Below, one piece after another: positions 34,613 to 46,923 of a stretch of DNA of 64,000 bases. Within the stretch, counting starts at the first letter, position 1; each line of letters starts with the position of its first letter. Source of the stretch: Amaranthus tricolor (taxonomy: Eukaryota; Streptophyta; Magnoliopsida; Caryophyllales; Amaranthaceae). Position numbers and translations under genes: made by a program. Where the stretch lies: assembly GCF_026212465.1 (NCBI RefSeq), contig NC_080059.1:12826440-12890439 (forward strand). Reading direction: 5' to 3'. The notes under the pieces were generated by a model. The model was not told where the DNA came from. It was given only the letters and a program-made list of their open reading frames with translations, and ran no database searches.

Positions 34613-37288
34613 TTAGTTTACTTGTGTTATGATTCTTGAGAAGAGATTGAATTTCTTTTTCCATCGCTCCAAGCCATTTTTTCGGAATTTTTTATCACTT
34701 GCCACCGAAAGAGCATAAGCGGCCATCTCCTCAAACTCAAGTTTCTTTGGATCCTCCACCATGCGCTTCACTTTTTTTCTTTCCCAACTTAGATCATCAT
34801 CTTCATAACCCAACCTAGAAGGTGCTGATTTGGCTTCTAGGTCTCCTTTGTGCAATGCTTATTGTTTGCACCATAGGCAATGTTTCCTTTTTAGAAGTAG
34901 TGGCCTTCCTAAAGAAGGAAGTGGAAGGAACATCTCCACCTTCTTGAGGTGTCTCTATATCAACATCATCATCAAGAACATCATCTTCTACCTCCCTTTG
35001 AGTTTCTTCCCCGTTTTCATTCTCCACCCTTTCTCTTGCGACTTTCTTTAAGCTCTCAACATCAAGAAACACACTCATTTAAAGTAACATCTCAGCTTGT
35101 GATGATTCTTGATGTGCTAGTAATTCCACAATTTAAACTCTTTGATCCCATCCGTGTAACCCAAGAACACACACTTCTTGGCATGTGGCTCCAACTTTCC
35201 ATTATTCACATAACCATAAGCGGGACAACCAAAGATCCTAACACCGGAATAGTCCACCGATGAATTCGACCACATTTCCTCCGTCGTTTTCAACCTAAGA
35301 GCGGTATTCAGTGATCAATTTGCCAAGAATGCCGCCATCTTGGCCCCTTCGGTTCAAAACCCCTTACTCAACTTAGCATGGAAAAACATACATCGAGCCT
35401 TCTCTAACAAAGTCCTATTCATTCTCTCCGCCACCCCATTTTGTTGAGGTCTCCCGACACAAGTTCTATGATGAACAATACCAAGCTTCTTGCAAAAGGT
35501 TGTGAACTCTTCTTTCACAAATTCCAATCCATTATCCGTTCTCAACCTCTTCACTTGCATCCTAGTTTGCTTTTCTATCATAGTCTTCTGATCCTTGAAC
35601 TCCCCAAAGACCTCATCCTTACTCTTCAACTAGAATACCCACACCTTTCTAAAGTAATCATCTATGATGGTAAGCAAGTATCTAGACCCTCTTATGGATG
35701 GCTCCCTTAATGGACCCCACAAATCTGAGTGAACATAATCAAGTCTTGACTTAGTCCTATGAATGGCCGCCTTAAAGCTAACCTTCTTTGATTTCCATGA
35801 ACACAATGCTCACAAAACTCCATAGAACCCATAGCTTGACTCTCAAGAAGACCCTTCTTAGACAAATCCAATAAACCCCTTTCATCATGTGCCTCAATCT
35901 CAAGTATCGCAACTTGGTATGATCCGTCTCTTTCATAGAGGAACTAACACATGTGAAACCCTCAATAGTAGAACCGATGAGCTAATATAGCGACCCCACT
36001 TTCTTGCCCTTCATGACTACTTGAGCACCCAAAGTAATCTTAAGCACACCCTTCTCAAGAATGCACCTACAACCAAAACTATCAAGAGCACCCAACGATA
36101 TCAAATTCTTCTTCACGTTGGGAACATGTCTCACGTTTCTCAAAGTACGCACAATCCCATCAAATATCTTAACCCTCACGGAACCAATGCCCATCACCTT
36201 ACAAGAAGCATTATTCCCCATAAGCACCACACCAACAATCTCATAAGTAATAACCAACGCCTATTAGGGGTAATGTGATATGAACACCCCGAATCAAGAG
36301 TCCATTGATCCCTAGACCTTGTCCCCGACTCCACCGCAAGAAGTATAGGACTATCATCACAAAAGCTCTCCTCATCACTACTATGAACAATCGCCGCCAA
36401 ATCATATGAAATGGAACCATTCCGATTCCACTTCCCCTTGTTCTTTCCCTTCTCCGGGCAAAACTTCTTTATGTTGTTTTTTTTCTTGCAATTGTAGCAC
36501 ACCACATTCTTATGTCTAGAGATGGACCTAGACTTATCACGATTGGGTTTATCTTCCCCAAAATTGCCCCTAGATCTTCTCCTAAGAATAAGGCCCTTTC
36601 CACCTTCTGTCAAGTCATCACTCTTAGTCAATTGTTTCTCAATCAACTCCCTTTGCAAGAAGGCACCCTTGACCTCCTCAAGAGTAATTACATCTTTTCC
36701 ATACAACACGGTCTCCCTAAAATGCTTATAATCTTTAGGCAAAAAATACAACAATTTAATGGAAATATCCTCATCATCTAAACTAACATCAAGATTGCTC
36801 AAATCCATAACAATATTCATCAAGATGAGATTTATGAAAACTACCTTCCAAAAGTCTATGATCATGAAGCTTGCTGTTCAACAACAACCGATTAGTCACC
36901 GACTTGGTCATGTATAAAGACTCCAACTTCAACCAAAGCCCCACTGCTGTCTCCTCCTTTGCCACCTCTCTAAGCACTTCATTTGAAAGACTCAATCATA
37001 TCAATGTAGGAGCCTTAATTTCCATCTCTTCAAATTCTTCCATAAAGATTGTTGAAGGCCTCTTTGTTTTCCCCAACATTGTCTTCTCCAAATCATTTTG
37101 CACCAAGATTGCTCTCATTTTGAGTTTTCTCAACCCAAAATTCACATTCCTATCATACTTTTCTATTTTAACTCTTGTCAACCTTATGGCTATCTTGAAT
37201 CACACCAAGAACTTTCAAGAATACTCAAATCAATGAACACTAATCCTTCCAACACAACACAACACAACACAAGCTCTGATACCAATTT
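34613..37288 (-). pseudogene. 3'-truncated Ty1/copia retrotransposon
   Basis: Read on the minus strand from the primer site: gag at 37181-36480, including a zinc knuckle CYNCKKKNNIKKFCPE. Protease follows at 36315-36240 (WTLDSGCSYHITPNRRW), then GAG-pre-integrase at 36250-35985. Integrase is at 35629-35354 (RTDNGLEF and RPQQNGVAERMNRTLLEKAR), and the linker towards RT reaches 34613 (GLERWKKK). The reverse transcriptase, RNase H and 3' LTR are absent. Frameshifts and stops separate the blocks. The primer-binding site TGGTATCAGAGC (initiator Met tRNA type) is at 37273-37284. Confidence 0.9.
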
Positions 37289-37930
37289 GTTAGAGTTTGG
37301 TCCAAATAAACCAAGAAAGAACTCAAGAAAGATCAAAAACGGAAAAGAAAAACAATGGAAACAACACACAATTTGAGAGGCGGAGAAAATCCTAATATTA
37401 GCGTGATATTAGAATATAAAACTCCACCATTAACAATTGAATGAATATTATTGCTCTTGAGTATTGATTACAAACTATAACCACTCTATGATGAGAATTC
37501 CCCTTAGGATGATACATGATGAGAGAAGAAGATGAAACCCTAAAAATCTCTCACTAAACCCTAAGTATTTGAACGTGGCTCTTAACTCAATTCCAATTTA
37601 CTAATCAACAAAGGATCTTACATACATACATACAAGGATACACAATAGCCTTATATAGGCTTTGGAACCAGAGAGAGGAGAAATATGAATGTCCACGAAC
37701 TGATTTAAAACTGTCATATAAAAAATCGAATACTCCACAAATTTGTTTGACTGGGTCGAGCGAGAGATCAGAATGTAAACAGAAGCTTCTGATCTCTTGC
37801 TCGACCAATCGAGCAGCCAAAGAGTGTCGAGCCTTTGCTCAAGAGAGTAGCAGGTGCATCACAGATAGTCCCATTTCATACACCATTCATTCACAACCTA
37901 TATAACACCTCAAACATCCAAGCAACATAT
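37289..37930 (-). repeat. 5' LTR of the 3'-truncated copia
   Basis: The LTR ends in ACTCTAACA next to the primer-binding site. A minus-strand TATA box (CCTATATAAGG) is at about 37650-37660. Upstream of it, at 37755-37850, is a cluster of GTCGAGCGAG, TCTTGCTCGACC, AATCGAGCAG and GTCGAGCC motifs. The outer boundary near 37930 is an estimate. Confidence 0.65.
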
Positions 37931-38601
37931 ACATCACATTTTGTGCACACATTGGGCTTTATTGAGTCACCATATCTAAAAAAAATTAATGATAAGATAA
38001 ATTTATAAAATATATTTTGGAGAGAGAAATTTGATTGATATTTTTGAGACATATATAAATGATAAAACATATTCATATGAGATATCGTTAGATTCGTCTT
38101 AATGTATATCTTTTTATTATATATTTTTTATGATTTTTATAATGTGTATTTAGAGATGTAAAAGCTTAAAATTTATTTTAAAAACCGTAAAAGTAAAAAA
38201 GAAGTAAGGAACTACCAAACTAAAATGTGAGGCAACATCAAAGGACAAAGTGGGAAATATGCAATAAAAATCCAAATAGCAAAGATTGGAGACGACAAAT
38301 TATTTGCTATATGTCGCAATCTTAACGCGCCTTAAAAAAATTGAATATAAGAATTTTGGAATGTGGGCCCTTCTTTTTATTGTTAGTTCAAGCAAGCAAA
38401 CAAGTCTATGGCATGCGCAAAGGATTATTCTACATCTCAACTCACAAAGACTAAATTACAAAAGGACAATTGCGACTAAAGCCTTTACTTGTTGAATATT
38501 TGTCACTACAATTGTTTGAACTTTATAGACTTTTTGTTATCTTTATCCTAATTATTTGACTACCATGGATCCTATTTCCTAGCTTGCTTCAATTTTAAAT
38601 A

Positions 38602-38967
38602 CTCCCTTCGTTCTTTTTTATCTTCCACTTTGAGTTTTTCACACATATTAAGGAAGATAGAATCTTTGGATTGTAGTGAGTTTTATTTTAATTAAATAAT
38701 AGTGTGAAGTAATGATTGTATTGGAAGTATAAGGTTGTAGTGGATATTATTTTAATTAAATAGTAGTGTGAAGTAATGATTGTATTGAAAGTATGAGAGA
38801 GAAAATAATTATAAATAAAAGAAAAAGGGTACATTAAAAGAAAAGTGGGGTTTTAATGGGTAAAAGTGGGATAAAAACTTTCTAAAAATAGAAAGTATTC
38901 TAAAGTGGAAGAACTTTTGAAACTACCCGTTATAGTAATGTGGAAGATTAAAAAAGAACGGAGGGAG
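38602..38967. repeat. Stowaway MITE with TA duplication, 366 bp
   Basis: Termini CTCCCTTCGTTCTTTTTTAT and TTAAAAAAGAACGGAGGGAG are inverted repeats, flanked by TA on both sides. The pairing extends to TCTTCCAC/GTGGAAGA. Confidence 0.9.
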
Positions 38968-39940
38968 TACAAGTTTATCATAGCTTGAAACTTCAGAGTA
39001 TTTTTTGAAATTTTTTTTTGTAATATTGAGAATTCAAAATACAAAAAATAGTGAATATATGAGTTAAAAAATTATGTTACTTTATTAATATAAGATGGAA
39101 GAAAACACATTTGAAAATATTTCTTTCTTTTTAAATTAATTTTCATTTCAGTCTAATATTTTTTTATTATAAGATAAAGCGAGCATGTATTTATATAAAA
39201 TTATATTTTTAATTAAATCATATAGTTTCAAGAAACGAAATACTAAATAGCTCACTAAAAACACATCTATATAAATTAAAATAAGATAGAATAATACTAT
39301 CTTACGCTCATTTATAATATTAATAGAATGAAAAGTATTATTGCTATCTTTTTTTACAATACATATTATAATCGGTTTGAGAGACGTCTTTCTGATCCAG
39401 CCAATTAATCTTAATCATCCTTAATGCCTATTTATCGTATTTTTAATGCCTGCTTACAATATCTTTAATGCCCATTGAGTAAGCGTGCAATACTTATAAT
39501 ATCTTAAATACCTACCTACAATATTCTTAATGTTCACCAAGTAACTTACTCTACATTTTTCTTTCCAGCCGATTAGACATTATCTCTTCTCTTATAAGAA
39601 TTTGTGTACATATTAATATTCCCATGTGCCCAATTATAACAAATAAATATTAGACGTGTTAATGGCTTTGTCTTTAGTTATTGAAGATGATACCGATACA
39701 AGATAGCTACTGAGATTTGCCTGATCTATTAGATATGCATTTGGATAGAAATATCATTCTCAAGGTTGATTATCTCCGCTTCTTATGTATTCGTAATTAA
39801 TAATTAATAGGAAAATTAATACATCATCATTCTTAGGGAATTAAAAAAAAATAAAAATTAAAAAATTATATTTAATAACGTTTAATGATTAAGATAATTA
39901 TCCACTTTTTATGATGAGGTACAACGGTATTATTCAAAAA

Positions 39941-39978
<38 letters not shown>

Positions 39979-40689
39979 TGTTACGCAATTCATTCTTTAT
40001 AAACGTCATGTTGAGAACACTTCTTTAACTGTTATTTTAAATGTTATTATGGATATTACCAAAATTAACACTACCAACATTTTCATTTGTTTCAACATAA
40101 AACTTGAAGCAATGTAAGAGAACTACCTTTCCTTATAAATGATTCACTTTCATAATGATCTCAAAAAGTTAATACAAAATAAAAGTAATGTATTAAATAT
40201 TAATACCCACAAATGCTTTCAAACGAATCCTAGCTAGCTATGTTCTACTTTTACTTGCTAAGATTGTTTATGTAATAAAGCAAATTCTATGAATTTCTCT
40301 TACATCATAAGATATTCATATCTTTTTACATATTAATTATAAATACTATTCGATCCTGTAAATCATCTAATTAACTAATAGAAAATTAAAGTAGAGAGGT
40401 CAATCTTCCCTTTGGAGCTGTTTCTGTAGAGCAAATATGAATACTACTTTATATCAGAAGAAAATACAGTACACATTAATTATGAATATTACTTATTTTC
40501 TTTTATTTAAGTCCTCCCTTGATCCTTCTATTTCGTAATACTAAAAAATAGAGCTATGTAACATTACCATTTATTAAATAAGAAAAACAAAATGAACACT
40601 AGTAGTTATTGATCACATAGCTTTAAAGATTTCTAAAGATATTGTAACAAATTTGGTTTATAAGCATATGAAGCATGACTCATTAATTT

Positions 40690-40935
40690 AACTTTTTTGA
40701 TTGAGTTAGTTACTTAAAATAATATCAGAAATCAGTGTGATAAGAGATCACGAATTTGAATTTTAACTACCCTTCTTTTACAATAAGTCTCGAGTATTAT
40801 AAGGTCAGGTCTGCACACATCCACACTTCTAGTCCAAATGACTCTTGCATGATCAAAGAAGCGTATTAGAGTATGTAACATATGTTGCATCTCAACCATC
40901 AACTTAAGCTTCCGTAGTTGAATCGGTTCCTTAAT
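40690..40935 (+). mobile_element. Decayed TRIM copy a
   Basis: The order of parts matches the intact copy at 43424: the LTR1 end (TTGAGTTAGTTACTTA), a degenerate primer site (AATATCAGAAATC), GATCACGAATTTGAATTTTAACTACCC, ATCCACACTTCTAGTCC, and LTR2 (GTATGTAACATATGTTGCATCTC to TCGGTTCCTTAATA). The 5' part of LTR1 is missing. Confidence 0.7.
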
Positions 40936-41359
40936 AATAAGCCTCCATTAGCTTCAAAACATTGAGCATATGAAATACTATACAAACTATACTTTTACTC
41001 TGAATAAATATGTTACTTTTGTAGTTTTAATCAGTTCTTTACTATTACATTTTCATTTTCAGATTTAGACCCACAATATTTTATATCATCATATCCACAT
41101 ATGCAATCTCCATTGTGTTATTGTTTAACATTATTATTTTCTCCATTTACTCCTGACCAAACTGAAAAAAAAGCTTAGTAGGAAATATGACAAAATTCAG
41201 AGAAATTAAATGTTTAGATTATACGAAAATGGCATAATATAGAATATTTGACATCATAACCATCGACAAAATAAGCACATACAACAATGATGTCAAAATC
41301 TTAATCTTAATAATATAACATTATTGACAATCAACACGCACAAAAAATATAACAAACAA

Positions 41360-44300
41360 TTATTGCGCGAGTGCTCGTCGAAGGGCTTGAGCCAAGAGCG
41401 CAGGAGCACTAAGGTGGGGCAAATGGCCTTCAGTATTGAGCATAATAACAGTACTTTTACCCCCAAGGTGATTTTTCATGTACGTAGCAACAGATGCAGG
41501 AACTGACATATCTTTAGCTGTTTGGATAATGTAACAAGGAACTTTAACAAGTCCAAGCACACCTCTAAAATCACACTTAAAAACGGTCCTACAAACAAAA
41601 AGAGAAATATCAGGCCGCATATTAAACAGTGTGCGACTGAATTCACGCACTGCAGTCGGTACGTCTGCTCCTACTGCTAATGGAGCAAACCCATTCACCC
41701 ATGCTGCATAATTTGCCTCCATTGCTGAAAATACTGTTTCTATCTCTGCTTCTTCGAATCCTCCATGATAATCATCATCGTTCAAAAACCTACATTTATT
41801 CATAATTTTTACAGAATTAAAGATAGTCTGTTTGAAATTGTCGCACTTTCTTTCGATCAATTCCTTTTGATTCGTCGCATTTTCTTAACTGAAATGTCCT
41901 TACTGATTCATTTAAATCGCATTTATATATTTCTGTATATATTTAATATCATTCACATACGTCAAGTGTTACGTTCTAACCAATTTTTAATCGTGGTATC
42001 TAATTTTTATCTTCTATAATTTTAAAAGGATAGAGAGTACCATCTTATAAAACGAAAAACTTACAAGGACAAGGGGTTTTAAACACCTGCCCAAATTGTA
42101 CAATCAATCACTGATTGAGAGATCATGTTGGGTAATTAAGTACATTTGATAATGTTAAAAAACCAATTCAACTAAAAGCTTAAGTTAATGGTTGAGGCTC
42201 CACAATATCTTATATACTCGAAGTCACTTCCTTACATCCATGAGAGCTTTTTCGGCCTAAAAGAATAGATGTAATATAAGTCTTCTTCATACCTAGTGTA
42301 AAATATACAACTTCAATTTAAGGGGTGATTGAAATTCGAACTTATGACTTTTTTGTTACATTGTTTTCTAATACAATGTCAAGAAACCTGCTCAATTAAA
42401 AACTTAAGATAATAGTTAAAGTCCCAAGTTATATGATATATTATTATATACTCCCTCCGATTCTTTTCAGTTGTCCCATTTAGTTTTTTGACACTATTCA
42501 TCGATCACTCTTAATTTGTATTTTATTCTTAATCTAGACGTTAAAATATAGTCATGTGGAATCTTGTTTGATTCGTCTCAATGTAAATTTTATTAATATC
42601 AAATTTTATAATTTTTAATTATGCACAATTAAAGATATTTTAAATTGAATTAGTGCATTGGATAGTGTGCCAAAACTAAATGGGACAACTGAAAAAAATT
42701 GGAAGGATATATTATATACTCTAACGATAAAAACAAAACCAAAGTAATCCATCACTTAAAATTATGCTACCTATTTTCTCATTATATTGCAACATCTTTT
42801 CTAATATGGTTTATAAATCTATTAAGCCAACTGAGAGAGGAAAAAAGCATAACATGGTCAAAAACTTATGGATGAAATAAATGATAAAAAGAGTTTATGC
42901 AGGATATTAGGAGGTTTGTACAAATTTAATTCATTGCCAAACTTATTAATTGATGCAACATGCGACATTATATTTATTGTTACGATCAAAATAACTTGGT
43001 AAGTTTTCTTAAGTGAAAAATCAAGAATCATGTTCACTTAAACCACTAAAGTTTTTTTAAATCAATTTGGATACATATATACAGACAAGAATTTGATGTC
43101 TGTTTGATTATAAGTATTAGATGATAAAAATGTTGATGAAAATTTAATGCAATATTTAAGTAGGAGAATCACTTGACGTAGCTAATGATCAAAATCTTCT
43201 ATTACTACTTCAGTGAGTGGTAATTATATACAAATATATAAAAAAAACATATATTTATAAATAAGAGCGCACCATAAAAATGACACGACATGTTTAATGA
43301 ATTTATCCAAATCCATGCCTATTATCACTACATGACCAAGCACATTTTCAATGCACATCATTGAGGAATGACATCACATGTTTCTCAAAGAACTTAGATG
43401 TGAAATTTCAACTACTATTATTTTGTTAGAGTATACAATAGGTAGTCTCAACCGTAAGTTTTTGTTGAATTGGTTCCTTGATATGGTATCAGAAGTCAAC
43501 GTGATAAAAGATCACGAGTTCAAATTTCAACTACCCCTTATTTAAAGTGGGATACTCAGCGTATGTGCGCATCCACACTTCTAGCCCGATGGGCTTTCGT
43601 GTGAGGGGGCATGTTAAAGTATATAACATATTATTGGGTCTCAATAATCAGCTTAAGCTTTTGGTTGAGTTGGTTTCTTGACATATTTATCTAAAAAATT
43701 CTAAACACTGGACAAATCACAATAAAAAGACAAAAAGAATAAGAATAAAATGATCAAAATCACAAAAATTAAATTATAATAAAAAACTCTTACCCTATCA
43801 AATCCTACCACATAAGAGTTATTTCTTAACCTCACAAATAACCGTTATTAACTATAATCTTCTTTTATTTATCCAACTACCAAAATTGCTACATTACATA
43901 TATTTATATTAGAGCTTTATAAATTATACTGTCAAGGAATCAACTCAACCAAAAAAACTTAATTTTATGGTTGAGGCGCTAAGATATGTTATATACTCTA
44001 ACACACCCCTCATACGAGAGCCTATTGGGCTAGAAGTGTGGATGCGATATATGCCCTCATAAACGTTAAATATTCCACTTTAAATGAGGGGTAATTGAAA
44101 TTCAAACCTTTGACTTTTTGTCATGCTGACTCTAATACCATATAAAAAACCAACTACAACAAAAACTTAAATTTATGATTAAGGCTTGAGAATATGTTAT
44201 AATATTCTAATATGTACTAATGTCATTATGATATAGCAGCATAGGATTAGAGATAGAACGAACCTAACAAATTGGTCAACATGCAAGTCTCAAGAGATAT

Positions 44301-45657
44301 AAAGTACAAAAACGCATATTGCCTAATGCGTTTAAATATTCATTCTTTGACGCACAATACATGATTAAGAATCGATTCTCGTGTAACTATATAGTCCACA
44401 GATTTTATTTTTATCTACAACCATGGAAGGCGCCATTTCTATGATAAAACAGTTCTGAAATAACCAAATTAAGTGGTATATCATATTCTTATTTAACAAT
44501 ATTTGGATATTATTACTATTTTACAATTATAAAGAAAAAAATTAAATGGGAAAACACTTATAAAGTAATACCCAATTGATCTATAATCTTATAGTGTTTA
44601 ATTCAGTCAAATACATAAAATTAATGTCACATACAAATTCATTAACACTATTAAAATTGACTTCATCTAAAACACATGATCCAAAACTGAGTAATATTTG
44701 ATCGCATACACTCTTACAAAGCAACCGTCCAAGTAAAAATGGCTTAAAAAGAAACAAAGAACTGTATCCTTTTGACCAAAATCATAATCACACACAGAAC
44801 AAAACTTTTAGGTTTTCTTAGGGAATAACTATTTAAAAATGACAAACTTATAAAAGTAATTTTCAAATTTTTAACTTTATGGAGTATTTGGAGTGAAGGA
44901 ATGGAATTTATGAGACTTTAAAGATATAAAAATCTCATTCTTTATTTGGCATGTTAGGAGGACTTAAAGAAATAGATGAAAATAAAAGTTTCACCAATTA
45001 TTACCTTCTCTCAAGACTTAATTCTTAGAGACTTTTTTATTTTCTATACCCATTCTCTGTCCCCATTCCCATCAATGTTGAAATTAGCTCAAATTTAAAT
45101 TTAAATTTAATTAATTAGTCAAATATTAAATTTGAGCTAATTTTAGAATTTAAACTCTAAAATTGATTACCAAACTTAACATAAATAGATTTTTTTTAAT
45201 TTTAAAATCAAAGTAATAAAAAGGAATAAAAATAATAATTATAGAATAAAAATGAAAAAAAGATCAAATTAAGAATTTAAACAAACCTAGGTGAAGCGCC
45301 AATAAGGATGAGCTTAGAAAAGAGATGGCGGCGACGAATAGAAGCGAGAAGACCAATCATAGCGGAGATAGAATGGCCGACATAAGCGCAGGAAGTAACG
45401 CCAAGAGTGTCAAGAATGTCAAGCAGATCGTCAACATAAGCGTCAAGCGTCGTATATCGACGGAAATCGAAGAAGTCAGGATTCACGCTTCCTGCGCAGG
45501 CTAAATCGTAGAGAATCACTCGATAATATGGCGTAAAATAAGGCAAGATTCTTTGCCATGCCGATTGGTCTGTTCCAAAACCATTCGCTAACACCAAATA
45601 ATTTTCACCCATTCCTTCTACTCTTACATTCAATGCTTGTAAGAGATTATGTCCCAT
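41360..45657 (-). CDS. D14: DWARF14 strigolactone receptor, 2 exons, 266 aa
   Basis: Alpha/beta hydrolase that binds and hydrolyses strigolactone and signals through the MAX2/D3 F-box protein to repress branching. Exons are 45657-45287 and 41789-41360, joined in phase within Arg124 (AG|G). The catalytic triad is complete: Ser96 in VGHSISAM, Asp217 in TAKDMSVP, His246 in [38 protein letters not shown] and [13 protein letters not shown] are hallmarks of D14 rather than KAI2. One conserved position differs: the HGFG motif before GTDQSAW reads NGFG (Asn25, codon AAT). Length equals known D14 proteins (about 267). The single intron is in the expected position but 3.5 kb long and holds three TRIMs and a Stowaway. 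A TA microsatellite lies about 70 bp upstream of the ATG. Confidence 0.95.
42153..42450 (-). mobile_element. Decayed TRIM copy b in the D14 intron
   Basis: Minus orientation. Two diverged LTR-like blocks, 42153-42222 (AACCAATTCAACTAAAAGCTT) and 42377-42450 (TGTCAAGAAACCTGCTCAAT), flank an interior with the GGGGTGATTGAAATTCGAAC landmark of the family. The right end abuts a Stowaway. Confidence 0.75.
42451..42707. repeat. Stowaway MITE in the D14 intron, 257 bp
   Basis: CTCCCTCCGATTCTTTTCAG is inverted as CTGAAAAAAATTGGAAGGA, and TTGTCCCATTTAG as CTAAATGGGACAA. TA flanks both ends. Confidence 0.88.
43424..43683 (+). mobile_element. Intact TRIM copy c, 260 bp, with 5-bp TSD
   Basis: LTR1 is 43424-43483 (60 bp, begins TGTTAGAGTATACAATAGG). 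The primer-binding site TGGTATCAGA starts at 43484. A purine tract GTGAGGGGGCA ends at 43611, and LTR2 is 43612-43683 (72 bp, TGTTAAAG...TTCTTGACA). The flanking duplication TATTT is exact (43419-43423 and 43684-43688). The interior of about 128 bp has no coding capacity. This is the full layout of a terminal-repeat retrotransposon in miniature, with very short LTRs. It must have been mobilised by another element's enzymes. Confidence 0.92.
43930..44211 (-). mobile_element. TRIM copy d in the D14 intron
   Basis: Inverted relative to copy c. It starts TGTCAAGGAATCAACTCAAC; then come the complement of the purine tract (CACCCCTCATACGAGAG), the interior (GGGCTAGAAGTGTGGATGCG), the primer-site complement (GACTCTAATACCA) and the second LTR. 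A convincing target duplication was not found. Confidence 0.82.
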
Positions 45658-46639
45658 TTTTCCTTTTCTTTTTTTTTATAATTATTTTTTGGTAGTATGA
45701 ATATTGAATAATAGGAGTACTTCATATATATATATATATATATAAAAGGAAGAAGATGAATTCTATTGGATAATATTGGATTAGTATGAATAATAATATT
45801 GGAATTTTTTTTTAATAATTTTTTGGTAGTATAAAGTATTGGTGGGTAGACCAAGTATAAAAGAAGTGGGTGGGTGGGAATGTGGAGATATTGGTTTCAA
45901 TGCTCTATCTCTTTGATAGTATTTAAACTACTTAAGTTGTGGATATCAATTTAAGATCGTTGGCTATTCTTTGTCTTCTTTTACTTTTTTAGTTTTTATA
46001 TCAATAATTAAGTAATATTGGTCTTCTTATATGTTATTCCTTCGTGGCTTTGTCCCATACTTGTATAGTAATAACTTGAAAATATTAATTTGTAATCGAA
46101 AATGACCTGACCTACGGCTCATACACTTATATTGTATATAATAACAAAAATAAAATCCAACTCAACACATATATTAAATATATTAATAAAAAAATTTTCC
46201 TTATAAAAGTATTTGTAGATGGTCATTTTTTTTTACATGTTTGGTTACGAAAAGGATCAATTTAAATCAAAATTATTTATTGCTTGAGAAATTTGGTATT
46301 TGTTTCGATATGAAACTTGTGATATTGATGCGGGAACCAAAGAGAAGAAATACTTGGGCTTCTTATGAATAGTTGTGGTAAGGTCTTTTTGAGTGAATGT
46401 CCTCCAACAATAAAGAAAGACTTGTCCGAGAGTGATTTTTAAAAAAATTCATTCGATACTTAAGTTTTTCCAGGAACATTGATAAGGAACAATCAAATAA
46501 GCTTATGTCTAGATAGATAAAGAAAATTTATGTCTCTTTTACCTGGTGATGGGAGAGGGTATTTATCGTTATATGCCTGTAGGTATCATGAGTTATGGTT
46601 ATTTAGAGAGTGCTTGATGGGCAGTTGTTAGGTGGATAT
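45658..46639. other. D14 upstream region and intergenic DNA
   Basis: A TA microsatellite (45725-45744) lies about 70 bp upstream of the D14 ATG and may serve as, or disturb, the TATA region. The remainder shows nothing recognisable. Confidence 0.4.
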
Positions 46640-46846
46640 TGTAACACTCCGACCCCTCGGACCGCCGGTGACTACCCACGGAAAATGTAGACATGACCCC
46701 ACAGACCAACACAAGTCTTTCCAGCGCACTTTATCCTCACTCATGCGCACCTAGGAAAACTTCCCAAGAGGTCAACCACACTAAGATTGCTCCCAGCAAG
46801 CACACTTAACTGAGGAGTTCTTAGTCTGTACTTTGTATGCAAAACT
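46640..46846 (+). repeat. Fragment of a high-copy plant repeat
   Basis: Starts TGTAACACTCCGACCCCTCG and continues with CAGACCAACACAAGTCTTTC and GATTGCTCCCAGCAAGCACA. I recognise this as a dispersed plant repeat, probably an LTR or transposon end, but cannot assign its class from the sequence. Confidence 0.45.
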
Positions 46847-46923
46847 ACTATCCTATATAGGAAGTCTCAGATAAGATGTCTTCTTTTTAGTGTCTCAAAT
46901 AAGATGTCTCGGATATGAACTTT

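Larger units (their letters stand above)
37931..41359. other. Intergenic, MITE-rich
   Basis: Contains a family B Stowaway-like piece (38015-38215), a complete Stowaway (38602-38967), a patch of short degenerate tandem repeats around TTTAATGCC (39410-39540), a TA microsatellite (39945-39974) and a decayed TRIM (40690-40935). No gene recognised. Confidence 0.5.

Noticed and set aside
43484..43520. Possible tRNA-derived SINE, because of TGGTATCAGA plus a GTTCAAAT-type B-box-like word
   Set aside because: The flanking direct repeats, purine tract and 5-bp duplication show a TRIM; the TGGTATCAGA is its primer-binding site.
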